DNA of 64,000 nucleotides from NCBI GenBank assembly GCA_910584525.1, contig CAJUAT010000001.1, positions 28,788 to 92,787 on the forward strand, written 5' to 3'. Positions within the stretch are counted from its first letter, which is position 1. The number at the start of each line of letters is the position of its first letter. The notes below the pieces were generated by a model. The model did not search any database. It was not told the DNA's origin and saw nothing but the letters and a program-made list of their open reading frames with translations. Origin of the DNA: an uncultured Muribaculaceae bacterium (GTDB lineage Bacteria > Bacteroidota > Bacteroidia > Bacteroidales > Muribaculaceae). This document shows positions 25,117-33,493 of this stretch, one piece after another. The position numbers were made by a program, and so were the translations under genes.

Positions 25117-26175
25117 ATGGGGCTGAGCCTCTCTTCACGGCTCGTGCTGCGGCTCCCCATGTGGCTGGGCTGCATATGCCTTGTGGCGGCTCTGCTCGCC
25201 GGATGCACGGAGCCCATGACCTACCATGGCGACATTGCCGACCCATATGCCAATTACGACGCGCTATGCAAGACCGTCGGCGAACGCTACTGTTTCCTCC
25301 GCCAGAAGGGCATCGACTGGGATTCCCTCTCCCGCGCATACCGCGCCGATATTAAACCCGACATGTCGCGCATGGAGCTCTTCTATCTCATGAGCGACCT
25401 CCTCGACAACCTCCGCGACGGACATGTAAACCTCAACGCCCCCTTCGCCACAAGCTATTACAAGAAATGGTGGAGCGACTATCCCCAGGACTTCGACGAG
25501 CGCACCCTCCAGGAGTATTATCTCAAATTCGGTGGGCTGCAGAAGAGCGGCATGACATATGCCGTATTCGCCCCCGACACCATCGGCTATCTGCGCATAC
25601 CCTCCTTCTCGGTGGCCATATCGCCGACAGTCCTGGATTACATCCTCGCCTACATGCACCGCACCAAAGGGCTTATAATAGATGTCCGCGACAATGGGGG
25701 AGGGTATCTAACCAATGTTCCGGAGCTTGCCGGCCGTTTTCTCGACCATAAGATTGTCGGTGGCTACATACGCCACAAGACGGGCCCGGGCCCCGACGAT
25801 TTCAGCGAGCCTTTCGCCGTGGAATACGAGCCTGTGGATACCACCCTGCATATAGGCTACAAGGGGCGCCCCGTGCTGGTGCTCACCAACCGCAGCTGCT
25901 ACTCGGCGGCCAATGATTTCGTGTCGGTGATGAAGGAGCTGCCGAATGTCAGGATAGTAGGGGCGCGCACCGGTGGTGGCGGCGGTCTCCCATTCAGCTC
26001 ACAGCTCCCCATAGGCTGGAGCATCCGGTTCTCTTCATGTCCCGTCAACGACGCTCACGACCGCATCACCGAGTTTGGAATAGACCCCGACGTGGAAGTT
26101 CACTGCACTCCCCAGCAATTCGCCGACGGCATCGACAACATCCTCGACACTGCCTTCTCAATAATCCTCAAATAG
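25117..26175 (+). CDS. S41 family peptidase, putative lipoprotein
   Basis: A 352-residue protein of the C-terminal-processing/tricorn-core (S41) family. The N-terminus is a lipoprotein signal with lipobox LLAGC near residue 30. A helical domain (about 40-115) with MSDLLDNLRDGHVNL precedes the protease core, where LIIDVRDNGGGYL is the S41 signature. NRSCYSAANDF carries the candidate nucleophile Ser, and VGARTGGGGGLP is the oxyanion-side loop. No PDZ domain is evident and the lysine of CtpA-type dyads is not obvious. I start at ATG 25117 because it gives a basic n-region; ATG 25159 would also keep the lipobox. It is the last gene of the parC string and is followed by a terminator. Confidence 0.85.
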   Translation: MGLSLSSRLVLRLPMWLGCICLVAALLAGCTEPMTYHGDIADPYANYDALCKTVGERYCFLRQKGIDWDSLSRAYRADIKPDMSRMELFYLMSDLLDNLRDGHVNLNAPFATSYYKKWWSDYPQDFDERTLQEYYLKFGGLQKSGMTYAVFAPDTIGYLRIPSFSVAISPTVLDYILAYMHRTKGLIIDVRDNGGGYLTNVPELAGRFLDHKIVGGYIRHKTGPGPDDFSEPFAVEYEPVDTTLHIGYKGRPVLVLTNRSCYSAANDFVSVMKELPNVRIVGARTGGGGGLPFSSQLPIGWSIRFSSCPVNDAHDRITEFGIDPDVEVHCTPQQFADGIDNILDTAFSIILK

Positions 26176-26178
26176 AAA

Positions 26179-26202
26179 AAAGCCGCTCTCGCGAGTGGCT
26201 TT
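26179..26202 (+). terminator. Rho-independent terminator-like hairpin after the S41 peptidase
   Basis: agccgctc (26181-26188) pairs with gagtggct (26193-26200) through one G-U pair around tcgc, with AAA before and TTTC after. It starts five bases after the stop codon. Confidence 0.7.
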
Positions 26203-26387
26203 CTTCTAACTTAATGAACAAAATCTATCTTCTAACTGTCTATATAACAATCCGGCTCCCCGAATTGTTCTGACACCATCAAAAAATTTTTCTGCCCCCC
26301 CCGATAGGAACGCGCTCTTAGAATCACAGAACTGACCGAAACTGCACCGAGAGTTCTGATTCTGTTCTGTGATTCAGAAAAATTAAG

Positions 26388-26624
26388 TTACATGCCGGCA
26401 TATTCGCGGACTGTGGGCGATTCCACATCCACACCATATTCGGCGGCGAATTTAAGGATGTTGCGTGCAAGCTCCGGTTTGAGCTCTTCGGGGCAATATC
26501 TGAAATAGGCCTCTGCGGCGCGAACATGGGCCGCGTCAGGCATCGGATATTCGCGGCGCCCGGGAAGTCCGAACACGTTATCCGGCAATTCTTTTCTCTC
26601 TTCGGTATCAAGTCTGTCGTTCAT
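26388..26624 (-). CDS. Small conserved-looking protein of unknown function
   Basis: A 78-residue soluble protein. It reads like a known pattern in which a short LPxxxFGLP segment (ELPDNVFGLPGRREYPMPD) is followed by AHVRAAEAYFRYCPEELKPELARN and a helical end. Similar arrangements occur next to prohead proteases or in small phage-borne proteins, but I cannot name the family. The quoted FGLP...YPMPDAAHV layout suggests a short substrate-like or structural domain. It is isolated: a terminator lies on each side and the neighbours are a protease lipoprotein (opposite strand) and queE. An alternative frame at 26324-26611 on the same strand looks less protein-like. Confidence 0.6.
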   Translation of the reverse strand: MNDRLDTEERKELPDNVFGLPGRREYPMPDAAHVRAAEAYFRYCPEELKPELARNILKFAAEYGVDVESPTVREYAGM

Positions 26625-26669
26625 AGCATTAATGTTTTAGACTGGAGGGCAGACATACGGCCATCCAAT

Positions 26670-26698
26670 AAAAAAACAACCGACTGAGGCCGATTGTT
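26670..26698 (-). terminator. Terminator of the aspS-que operon
   Basis: On the minus strand a 9-bp stem, including two G-U pairs (arms 26690-26698 and 26675-26683), encloses a six-base loop and is followed by a run of seven T residues (26676 to 26670). It lies 27 bases after the queE stop. Confidence 0.75.
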
Positions 26699-26724
26699 TG
26701 TCAATGAGGAGTATGTGAGAGGTA

Positions 26725-27324
26725 TCAGGGGATTTCGAGATAACGGTGTGTCTGCAGCGAGAGGGTCCATCGCGGGTCGTCGAGGATACGTCGAACTGTA
26801 CGCAGCCGGTTGTCGCGGAACTCCTGCTCATCGGGCACATAGCATGGCTGCAGATACATCAGTGTCGACTTCTGCCGCCATGGAGAGCTGAAATAAGGCT
26901 CAAGCTCCTGGCCGCAGTCCACAACCTTTATCTCGTCGGCCTTGCGCTCGCCGGGCTGCTGCCCGCAGCCCTCGGCAAGTCCCTCTTTCGGGCTTACCGT
27001 CACCCAGTCGATATTGGCCGGTACCGGTCGGCTGCCGTTGGTCTCTATGGCCACCTTCTTCCCCGTGGCCCGACGAAGAAGATGCACGAACTCCTCGTCA
27101 ATCTGCAGCGTAGGCTCGCCCCCGGTAAGCACTACCCAGTCGGCCTTGTACAGATTCACGGCGCGTATCAGATCCTCGTCGCTCATCTGTATCCCGTCGC
27201 CATGGCGCGTGTCGCAGAAAGGACAATGCATGTTGCACCCAGAAAAACGGATGAACACCGACGGATAGCCGCTATGATGCCCTTCCCCCTGCAGCGAATA
27301 GAATATCTCGTTAACCCTCCTCAT
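26725..27324 (-). CDS. queE: QueE, 7-carboxy-7-deazaguanine synthase
   Basis: A 199-residue radical SAM enzyme that rearranges 6-carboxytetrahydropterin to 7-carboxy-7-deazaguanine in the preQ0/queuosine pathway. The start MRRVNEIFYSLQGEGHHSG is the QueE opening, and SGCNMHCPFCDT is the CxxxCxxC cluster-binding motif. VVLTGGEPTLQ and VAIETNGSRPV are the SAM- and substrate-site segments, and VTVSPKE follows. It is the last gene of the que set; the gap to queD is a short TTCAAAA heptamer array and a terminator follows. Confidence 0.96.
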   Translation of the reverse strand: MRRVNEIFYSLQGEGHHSGYPSVFIRFSGCNMHCPFCDTRHGDGIQMSDEDLIRAVNLYKADWVVLTGGEPTLQIDEEFVHLLRRATGKKVAIETNGSRPVPANIDWVTVSPKEGLAEGCGQQPGERKADEIKVVDCGQELEPYFSSPWRQKSTLMYLQPCYVPDEQEFRDNRLRTVRRILDDPRWTLSLQTHRYLEIP

Positions 27325-27351
27325 TCAAAATTCAAAATTCAACATTCCAAA
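27324..27351. repeat. Short heptamer array at the queD-queE junction
   Basis: Two ttcaaaa units followed by ttcaaca and ttccaaa begin at the last base of the queE start codon and run into the 3' end of queD. Like the larger arrays, it lies at the junction of two co-transcribed genes. Confidence 0.65.
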
Positions 27352-27677
27352 TTCTCATAGATTGCTTCGTTGCCTTCCGATTCCTGGACGGTGCAGCGGT
27401 AGCAGTGGGGAGTGTTGTCCACAATCCAGCGTGCCAGATTCTCGGCCGTGGGGTTGAAGTCCACAACATCATTGAGCACTTTATGGTCGAGAGCCTCGAT
27501 GATGTTCTTTTTGATCTCCGTGAAGTCGGCTACCATCCCGTTGTGGTTAAGTTCTTTAGCGCGGCATTCCACGGTGATGATCCAGTTGTGGCCATGCAGC
27601 TGCGAGCACTTCGACTCATAATCGAGGCACAGGGAATGGGCGGCGCTCACTTCGATGCGTTTCTTTACGTAGTACAT
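27339..27677 (-). CDS. queD: QueD, 6-carboxytetrahydropterin synthase
   Basis: A 112-residue enzyme of the PTPS/QueD fold that converts dihydroneopterin triphosphate to 6-carboxytetrahydropterin. The zinc histidines are in SAAHSLC and QLHGHNW; the catalytic-type Cys is in the SKCSQLHGHNW segment. MVADFTEIKK and LDHKVLND follow, and TAENLARWI is typical of the family. The ATG at 27677 gives MYYVKKRIEVSAAHSL, the normal start; longer frames reach into queC and are not QueD-like. There is a one-base gap to the queC stop, so the two are translationally coupled. Confidence 0.96.
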   Translation of the reverse strand: MYYVKKRIEVSAAHSLCLDYESKCSQLHGHNWIITVECRAKELNHNGMVADFTEIKKNIIEALDHKVLNDVVDFNPTAENLARWIVDNTPHCYRCTVQESEGNEAIYENLEC

Positions 27678-27678
27678 A

Positions 27679-28332
27679 TCAGCAGTCGTAGATTGTAGGG
27701 TCGGGCACGCCGGCAGTTCTGAAGGCTTCGCGGCGCTCGGTGCAGGTGCCGCACTTGCCGCAATGGTGCACGCCACCCTTGTAACAGGAATACGTGTCGG
27801 CATAATCCACGCCGAGGCGTGCGCCACGGGCCACTATCGCACTCTTGTCGATGTCGGTATAAGGAGCCAGGATGTCGGTGCGGGTGTAGGTGCCCTCCTC
27901 CATGGCCTGCGACATGGCCTCCACAAAGGGACGCCGACAGTCGGGATAGATGGCATGGTCGCCGAAATGATTGGCTATGAGCACATGTTTCAGCCCGCGG
28001 CTCTCGGCAAGCCCGCAAGCCACCGACAGCATGATGCCGTTGCGGAAGGGTACCACAGTCGACTTCATGTTCTCGTCGTCATAGTTGCCTTCGGGGATGG
28101 CGTCGGCGCCCTCAAGCAACGACGAATTGAAATATTCGCCGATGAACTTCAGGGGTATCACCAGATGGGGAATTCCGAGCCGACGGCATTGCCGGCGTGC
28201 GCATTCTATCTCGGCGGCATTATGGTTGCTGCCATAATCGAAAGTCACGGCAAGGGCAATCCGCTCCCTGTACTCATGCATGAGCGTCACCGAATCGACG
28301 CCCCCGCTAACTACCATTATCGAATCCTGCAT
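27679..28332 (-). CDS. queC: QueC, 7-cyano-7-deazaguanine synthase
   Basis: A 217-residue PP-loop ATPase that turns 7-carboxy-7-deazaguanine into preQ0 using ATP and ammonia. The PP-loop is SGGVDSVTLMHEY. The four zinc cysteines lie in CYKGGVHHCGKCGTCTERR. VVPFRNGIMLSVACG and DCRRPFVEAM match the family. Its start lies 11 bases from a nonamer tandem array that fills the gap to queF. Together with queD, queE and queF it supplies preQ1 for queuosine in tRNA; the later steps (Tgt, QueA, QueG/H) are not in this window. Confidence 0.97.
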   Translation of the reverse strand: MQDSIMVVSGGVDSVTLMHEYRERIALAVTFDYGSNHNAAEIECARRQCRRLGIPHLVIPLKFIGEYFNSSLLEGADAIPEGNYDDENMKSTVVPFRNGIMLSVACGLAESRGLKHVLIANHFGDHAIYPDCRRPFVEAMSQAMEEGTYTRTDILAPYTDIDKSAIVARGARLGVDYADTYSCYKGGVHHCGKCGTCTERREAFRTAGVPDPTIYDC

Positions 28333-28343
28333 TTTTTTTATTT

Positions 28344-28424
28344 AAGGTCAGTAAGGTCTTTAAGGTCTTTAAGGTCGTTAAGGACTTTAAGGACCTTAAG
28401 GACCTTATTGACCTTATTGACCTT
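28344..28424. repeat. Nonamer tandem array between queF and queC
   Basis: Nine 9-base units run from 28344: aaggtcagt, aaggtcttt twice, aaggtcgtt, aaggacttt, aaggacctt twice, attgacctt twice. The units drift from aaggtc to its complement gacctt, so the mRNA could fold on itself. The array fills essentially the whole gap and reaches the queF stop codon. Confidence 0.88.
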
Positions 28425-28887
28425 AAGTCAAGAGGGCTTTATCGCGGCGGCGGGCGGCGAGGTCGGCGTGAGCCGCGTCGGCGCGGTTGGCGAAGGGGTG
28501 GATGCTGATGCCGCCTCGCGGCATGAATCGTCCCTCAACCTCCAGATAGCGCGGCCGCATCAATGCCCACAGGTCGTCGAGGATGATGTTCACCACATCC
28601 TCGTGGAAGTCGCCATGGTTGCGGAACGAGAAGAGATAGAGCTTAAGACTCTTGCTCTCCACCATCTCCACATCCGGAATGTAGCGTATGAATATGTGGC
28701 CGAAGTCGGGCTGTCCCGTCTTGGGACAGAGAGTGGTGAACTCCGGGCAGTCGAGCCGCACGACATAGTCGCGGTCCTGATGCTTGTTGACGAAACTCTC
28801 CAGCAGTCGCGGGTCGTAATCGGTGGGATAGGCCACGCCCTGGTTGCCCAAGAGCGTTACCCCTTCAAGCTCCTTCTCGCTCCTCAT
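28423..28887 (-). CDS. queF: QueF, NADPH-dependent 7-cyano-7-deazaguanine reductase
   Basis: A 154-residue enzyme of the single-domain YkvM type that reduces preQ0 to preQ1. The nucleophilic cysteine is in [16 protein letters not shown]. The NADPH-binding QueF motif [20 protein letters not shown] is intact, including the conserved ESKSLK and FHE. The ATG overlaps the manA stop by four bases. Presence of QueF shows that the route is aimed at queuosine (tRNA) rather than only at preQ0-derived DNA modification. Confidence 0.97.
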   Translation of the reverse strand: MRSEKELEGVTLLGNQGVAYPTDYDPRLLESFVNKHQDRDYVVRLDCPEFTTLCPKTGQPDFGHIFIRYIPDVEMVESKSLKLYLFSFRNHGDFHEDVVNIILDDLWALMRPRYLEVEGRFMPRGGISIHPFANRADAAHADLAARRRDKALLT

Positions 28888-29867
28888 AACACGTAGGTCT
28901 CTATCAGTTTCATTTTTTTGTCGGGAAGTATTGAGAGTCCTTTGGCGGAAGCCGACACGAGGATGGTGTCGCCCTGACGCACCTCCATCACCGTAGGTAC
29001 ATTGCTCACGGCATCTGGTCCGCAGTGAAGCGTGCCCGAACCTTCGGTGACTATCAGCACCACAAAGGAGTCAAGTTCGGCATAGTCACGCATTACCTCC
29101 TCGTCGACGGTCATCACATTGGTGGTGAAATAGGGGCAACGTACCACATTCACCGGTATGTCGGGGCGGTCGGCATACGTCAGCCGCGCCCCGTCGGTGT
29201 CGTTGAAGTTTATGGCCTTTTTTGCCAGCTCCGTGTGCAGCTGCCGTTCCTTGCCGTCGGGACCCTTGCGGTGATAGTCGTAGAGACGGTAAGTGGCGTC
29301 GCTGGTCTGCTGTATCTCGGCCACGAAAGCGCCGGAGCCTATGGAGTGGACACGCCCCGCAGGGATGAAGTACACATCCCCCGGCTTGATGTTCTCGTAG
29401 TTGAGAACCTTCTCTATGTCGCCGGTCTCTACCAGACGCTCATAGTCGGCGGGGTCCACGGGGGCCTTGAAGCCGTTGGCCAGCCGTGACCCGTGGTCCG
29501 CAGCCACCACATACCACATCTCCGTCTTGCCGTTGCACTCGCCAAGACTCTCGGCAAGCTTGTCGTCGGGATGAACCTGCACCGACAGGTCGGCCTTCGC
29601 GTCGATGAACTTGATGAGCAGCGGGAAACGGTTGCCGTACTTCCTGTAGTTGCGTTCACCCATGATAGCGGGTCCGAACTTGTCGAGGAGTTCGGGGAGG
29701 CTCATGCCATCCTCGGGACCGCCGCTGACTATCGACTCACTGCCTTCAACACCGCTGAGCTCCCAGGTCTCGCCGATGTTGTCGCCGGCCGACGACATCC
29801 CCTTGAAGGACGCTATGCGCTCGCCTCCCCAGATTGTCGTCTTGAATATCGGTGCAAATTTCCACAT
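28884..29867 (-). CDS. manA: ManA, mannose-6-phosphate isomerase (type I, class I)
   Basis: A 327-residue cupin zinc enzyme interconverting fructose 6-phosphate and mannose 6-phosphate. The zinc-site motifs are [17 protein letters not shown] and [10 protein letters not shown]; the first residues [15 protein letters not shown] match the short Bacteroidota/Firmicutes form. It feeds mannose for GDP-sugars and glycans, possibly the heptose-containing polysaccharide coded further along. The stop overlaps queF and the start is one base from the zinc-ribbon gene, so it is within the aspS-que operon. Confidence 0.95.
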   Translation of the reverse strand: MWKFAPIFKTTIWGGERIASFKGMSSAGDNIGETWELSGVEGSESIVSGGPEDGMSLPELLDKFGPAIMGERNYRKYGNRFPLLIKFIDAKADLSVQVHPDDKLAESLGECNGKTEMWYVVAADHGSRLANGFKAPVDPADYERLVETGDIEKVLNYENIKPGDVYFIPAGRVHSIGSGAFVAEIQQTSDATYRLYDYHRKGPDGKERQLHTELAKKAINFNDTDGARLTYADRPDIPVNVVRCPYFTTNVMTVDEEVMRDYAELDSFVVLIVTEGSGTLHCGPDAVSNVPTVMEVRQGDTILVSASAKGLSILPDKKMKLIETYVL

Positions 29868-29868
29868 G

Positions 29869-30687
29869 TTATTTAGCGCTTTTCTTTGCTCTGGCGCGGG
29901 TCTTGACGGGAGCGGGTGCGGGAGTCTCCTCCACGCCGGAGAGCTGCGCGTCGATCATGATACGCCCGCAGTATTCGCAGACAATCACCTTCTTGTGCAT
30001 CTTGATTTCGAGCTGGCGCTGCGGGGGGATACGGTTGAAGCATCCGCCGCAGGCGTCGCGCTGAACGGTCACGATACCAAGCCCGTTGCGTGCGTTCTTG
30101 CGTATACGCTTGAAAGCGGCAAGTGTATAGTCGTCGATCACATGTTCCAGGTCTTTGGCCTGCTTCATGATCGACTCCTCCTCGGCGCGTGTCTCCGATA
30201 CAATCTCCTCAAGCTCCTTCTTCTTCGTGTCGAGGATATGGCAGTGGTCCTCAAGCTCCACCTTGTCGCGGGTCAGGGCTTCCTCCTCCATGTTGATCTT
30301 CTCCTTGGCGTCGCGGATCTTCTTCTCGTTGAGCTCTATCTCGAGAGTCTGGTATTCGCGCTCCTTCTCCAGAAAGGCATATTCACGATTGTTGCGCACA
30401 TTGTTGATCTGCTCGTTGTAGCGGTCCACCTTCATGCGGCACTCGTCGATGGCGCCGTTGAGCTGGCGGATGCTGTCGCCGAGCATCGCTATCTCATCGT
30501 TATGTTTGGCGATGCGGAGCTTGTAACGCTCGATCTCGTCCTCGCAGTCCTTTACCTCGTTGGGTAGCTCCCCGCGCAACGTCTTGATCTTGTCAACCTC
30601 CGACAGCAACGTCTGTAGCTGGTAAAGCGCCTGTAACCGCTCTTCCACACTGTGCTCTTTCTCGCTTTTCTTTGTCTCTGTTGTCAT
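29869..30687 (-). CDS. Coiled-coil protein with C-terminal C4 zinc ribbon
   Basis: A 272-residue cytoplasmic protein. Residues about 12-190 are a long heptad-rich coiled coil with many Glu, Lys and Leu. The C-terminal part has two Cys pairs, CGGCF and CEYCGR, forming a C4 zinc ribbon like that of the CT398/zf-RING_7 group often found next to nif3 genes. The function is unknown; the family is proposed to bind RNA or nucleic acids. A basic Ala/Lys tail (TRARAKKSAK) ends the protein. I start at the ATG at 30687; a longer frame would run into nif3 without similarity. It sits 44 bases after nif3, the usual gene pair. Confidence 0.88.
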   Translation of the reverse strand: MTTETKKSEKEHSVEERLQALYQLQTLLSEVDKIKTLRGELPNEVKDCEDEIERYKLRIAKHNDEIAMLGDSIRQLNGAIDECRMKVDRYNEQINNVRNNREYAFLEKEREYQTLEIELNEKKIRDAKEKINMEEEALTRDKVELEDHCHILDTKKKELEEIVSETRAEEESIMKQAKDLEHVIDDYTLAAFKRIRKNARNGLGIVTVQRDACGGCFNRIPPQRQLEIKMHKKVIVCEYCGRIMIDAQLSGVEETPAPAPVKTRARAKKSAK

Positions 30688-30731
30688 ATATATATAACGT
30701 ATATAGCTGTTCTGTTTGTTTGGGTGGAATC

Positions 30732-31517
30732 TCACATGAATTTCACCGGGTTCGACTCCGACTCGGGGAAGTATACCACCATGTCGGGGAACGACTCGCG
30801 GATTATGCGGCTGAAGATACGCTCCGAGCATAATTCCGACTCGAAATGTCCTATGTCGCAGAGGAGTATGCGGTTGCCGTTGCCGGTGAAGTCGTGGTAT
30901 TTGATGTCGCCGGTTATGAAAATATCGGCGCCGGCGTCAATGGCATTGTCGATGAATGAGGCACCGGAGCCGCCGCAGAGGGCCACGCGCTTCACCACCA
31001 GCGAGTTGCGTCCCTGGCTGTAGCGCACGCACTTCACGTTGAATTTCTCCTTGATTTTGCGGAGGAACTCGAGTTTGGGTAGCGGCGTTATGTCGCCGAT
31101 CACGCCGAGGCCTGTCATGGCATCGGGTGCCGTGGGCACCAGCGGGCGCGCATTGGCCACGCCCAACATTGATGCCATCTCGTAGCTCACGCCGGCGAAT
31201 GCCGAGTCAAGGTTGGTATGCGCCGAGTATACGGCAATGCCGTCGCGCAGTGCCCCGAGCACCAGCCGCTGCGTCTCGTCGGCACCCGTCAGACTCTTCA
31301 ATCCCCTGAAAATCAGCGGATGATGGCTCACAACCATCGAGCAGTGACGCCGCTTGGCCTCCGCAAGTATATCCTCGGTGACATCGAGGCACAGCAGCAC
31401 CGCCGACACCTCTGCCTCGGGGTCGCCTACCTGCAGCCCCGCATTGTCGTAGCTCTCCTGCAGCTGCAGCGACGCGAAGGCCTCTATGGCCGCGCTTATT
31501 TCTCTGACTTTGGGCAT
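30732..31517 (-). CDS. Nif3-like dinuclear metal centre protein
   Basis: A 261-residue NIF3/YbgI/YqfO family protein, without the extra PII-like insert of longer forms. The metal ligands are visible in [14 protein letters not shown] (His pair), AHTNLDSA, and GHFESE near the C-terminus. The fold forms hexameric rings; the biochemical role is unsettled (GTP cyclohydrolase I type 2 claims and metal handling have been proposed). The start lies inside the 3' end of aspS with a 22-base overlap. It is followed by the zinc-ribbon coiled-coil gene, a common genomic pair. Confidence 0.93.
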   Translation of the reverse strand: MPKVREISAAIEAFASLQLQESYDNAGLQVGDPEAEVSAVLLCLDVTEDILAEAKRRHCSMVVSHHPLIFRGLKSLTGADETQRLVLGALRDGIAVYSAHTNLDSAFAGVSYEMASMLGVANARPLVPTAPDAMTGLGVIGDITPLPKLEFLRKIKEKFNVKCVRYSQGRNSLVVKRVALCGGSGASFIDNAIDAGADIFITGDIKYHDFTGNGNRILLCDIGHFESELCSERIFSRIIRESFPDMVVYFPESESNPVKFM

Positions 31518-33256
31518 AGTTCAAGCTGGAGCTCGTCGAGTTGTGCCGGGTCTATCGGGCTGGGGCTTTCGTTCATCACGTCGCGGCCCGAGTTGTTCTT
31601 CGGGAAGGCTATCACGTCGCGTATCGAGTCGAGGCCGGCAAGTATCGACACGAATCTGTCGAAGCCGAGGGCGAGGCCCCCGTGAGGCGGTGCACCATAT
31701 TTGAAGGCGTTCATCAGGAAGCCGAACTGCTCTCTGGCCCTCTCGGGCGTAAAGCCCAACAGCTCGAACATCGTGTCCTGGAGCTTGGCGTCGTGGATTC
31801 GTATCGAGCCGCCGCCCAGCTCGGTGCCATTCACTACTATGTCGTAGGCCGTGGCGCGTACCTTACCCGTGTCGCTGTGAAGCAGCGGTATGTCTTCGGG
31901 GTTGGGGCTCGTGAAGGGATGATGCATGGCATAGTAGCGCTGCGTCTCCTCGTCCCATTCGAAGAGGGGGAAGTCGATCACCCAGAGGGGAGCGAACACG
32001 TTTTTGTCGCGGATGCCGAGGCGGTTGCCCATTTCGAGGCGCAGCTCGCAGAGCTGTTTGCGCGTCTTCATGGCATCGCCGGCCATCACGAGCAGAAGGT
32101 CGCCCTCCTTGGCACCGGCACGCTCGCCCCACGCCTTCAGGTCGTCGTCGCTGTAGAACTTGCCCACGGAGCTCTTAACCTTACCGTCGGCTTCATATTT
32201 CACCCACATGAGGCCGGAGGCTCCCACCTGCGGACGCTTCACGAAATCTATCAGCTCGTCGGTCTGCTTGCGGCTGTAGCCGGCGCAGCCCGGAACTGCT
32301 ATGCCCACTACCAGCTCCGATCCGTCGGCTACCGGGAAGCCATGTCCCTTGGCAAGGTCGGTAAGGTCGTTGAACTCCATTCCGAAACGCAGGTCGGGCT
32401 TGTCGCTGCCATATTTCTCCATGGCATCCTGCCATGTCATCCGCGGGAAGGGCTCTGTGAAGTCGATACCCTTGACATATTTGAAGATATGTTTCACGAG
32501 ACCTTCGAACATGTCGATCACGTCTTCCTGCTCCACAAACGACATCTCGCAGTCAATCTGAGTGAACTCGGGCTGACGGTCGGCGCGGAGGTCTTCGTCG
32601 CGGAAACATTTGGCGATCTGGAAGTAGCGGTCGTAGCCCGACACCATGAGGAGCTGCTTGAAGAGCTGAGGGCTCTGGGGGAGGGCATAGAACTCGCCGG
32701 GGTTCATGCGGGAGGGTACTATGAAGTCGCGTGCACCCTCGGGGGTTGACTTCACGAGGATAGGCGTCTCGATCTCGAGGAAGCCGTTTGCGTCGAGGTA
32801 ACGGCGTATTTCGAAGGCCATGCGGTGGCGCAGCTCAAGGTTGCGGCGCAGGTTGGGACGTCGAAGGTCCATATAGCGGTATTTCATACGGAGGTCGTCG
32901 CCGCCGTCGGTGTCTTCCTCGATGGTGAAGGGGGGTATCTCGCTGCGGTTCAGAATCTTAAGGCTGTCGGCTATCACCTCGATGTCGCCGGTGGGCAGCT
33001 TGGGATTCTTCGACTGTCGCTCGGCAACGGTGCCGTGTACCTGTATCACATATTCACGTCCCAGATGTGAGGCATCCGAGGCCAGCTCCGCATTGTTGTC
33101 GTCGCTGAAAACTATCTGCGTAATGCCATAACGGTCGCGGAGGTCAATGAATGTCATGCCTCCCATCTTGCGTACCCGCTGCACCCAGCCTGCCAATGTG
33201 ACGCTCTTGCCAGCGTCGCCGGTCCGCAGCTCTCCGCATGTCGTATCTCTATACAT
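31496..33256 (-). CDS. aspS: AspS, aspartyl-tRNA synthetase
   Basis: A 586-residue bacterial-type class II synthetase. The N-terminal OB anticodon-binding fold (about residues 1-110), the catalytic core with [19 protein letters not shown], the bacterial GAD insertion (about 290-420), and the C-terminal [16 protein letters not shown] motif 3 are all there. It loads Asp on tRNA-Asp; whether it is discriminating is unclear. The ATG at 33256 gives [16 protein letters not shown], the normal opening. A longer frame upstream would begin before the promoter and is not used. It is the first gene of an operon continuing through nif3, the zinc ribbon, manA and queF-C-D-E. Confidence 0.97.
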   Translation of the reverse strand: MYRDTTCGELRTGDAGKSVTLAGWVQRVRKMGGMTFIDLRDRYGITQIVFSDDNNAELASDASHLGREYVIQVHGTVAERQSKNPKLPTGDIEVIADSLKILNRSEIPPFTIEEDTDGGDDLRMKYRYMDLRRPNLRRNLELRHRMAFEIRRYLDANGFLEIETPILVKSTPEGARDFIVPSRMNPGEFYALPQSPQLFKQLLMVSGYDRYFQIAKCFRDEDLRADRQPEFTQIDCEMSFVEQEDVIDMFEGLVKHIFKYVKGIDFTEPFPRMTWQDAMEKYGSDKPDLRFGMEFNDLTDLAKGHGFPVADGSELVVGIAVPGCAGYSRKQTDELIDFVKRPQVGASGLMWVKYEADGKVKSSVGKFYSDDDLKAWGERAGAKEGDLLLVMAGDAMKTRKQLCELRLEMGNRLGIRDKNVFAPLWVIDFPLFEWDEETQRYYAMHHPFTSPNPEDIPLLHSDTGKVRATAYDIVVNGTELGGGSIRIHDAKLQDTMFELLGFTPERAREQFGFLMNAFKYGAPPHGGLALGFDRFVSILAGLDSIRDVIAFPKNNSGRDVMNESPSPIDPAQLDELQLELCPKSEK

Positions 33257-33319
33257 GTTTCGAAATATATTTCTGTCGCGCTCTGCTTTGCGCCGCGCTC
33301 TGCTTATCGCAATAACGCG

Positions 33320-33351
33320 CAAAGTTAGTAAATTTCGGCGACAATCGCAAG
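33320..33351 (-). promoter_or_regulatory. Promoter of the aspS-que operon
   Basis: On the minus strand TAACTTTG (33327 to 33320) lies 20 bases from CTTG (33351 to 33348), matching the Bacteroidota consensus except for one base in the -33 element. The leader to the aspS ATG would be about 60 bases. Confidence 0.7.
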
Positions 33352-33359
33352 ATTTTCCC

Positions 33360-33437
33360 GACAGGAGAAGTTTATTTTTTGACGGGAGAATTTTATTTTT
33401 TGACAGGAGAACAGGAGAACAGGAGAGTCCGGTACCA
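33360..33437. repeat. Dispersed GGAGAAC repeat, copy B, with gac[a/g]ggagaa-T-rich units
   Basis: Two 21-base units, gac[a/g]ggagaa followed by a T-rich half, are followed by caggagaacaggagag and a cggtacc end. The last 26 bases (33412-33437) match copies A and C. The element lies between the aspS promoter and the terminator of the starch-related genes. Confidence 0.75.
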
Positions 33438-33442
33438 GCAAA

Positions 33443-33470
33443 AAAGCCGCAGACGGGAGTCTGCGGCTTT
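33443..33470. terminator. Bidirectional terminator after the amylase gene pair
   Basis: gccgcagac (33446-33454) and gtctgcggc (33459-33467) form a perfect 9-bp stem around ggga, flanked by AAAAA on one side and TTT on the other. On the minus strand, where the upstream gene is read, the stem ends in six T or U residues, a strong intrinsic terminator. Confidence 0.85.
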
Positions 33471-33493
33471 CGTATGGGAGTCAGGGGGGTTGA

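Noticed and set aside
28344..28424. A preQ1 riboswitch in front of queC
   Set aside because: A preQ1 aptamer would be plausible for que genes, but the gap is a simple nonamer array without the conserved C-rich loop and A-rich tail of preQ1-I or II, and no such element is seen before aspS or queF.
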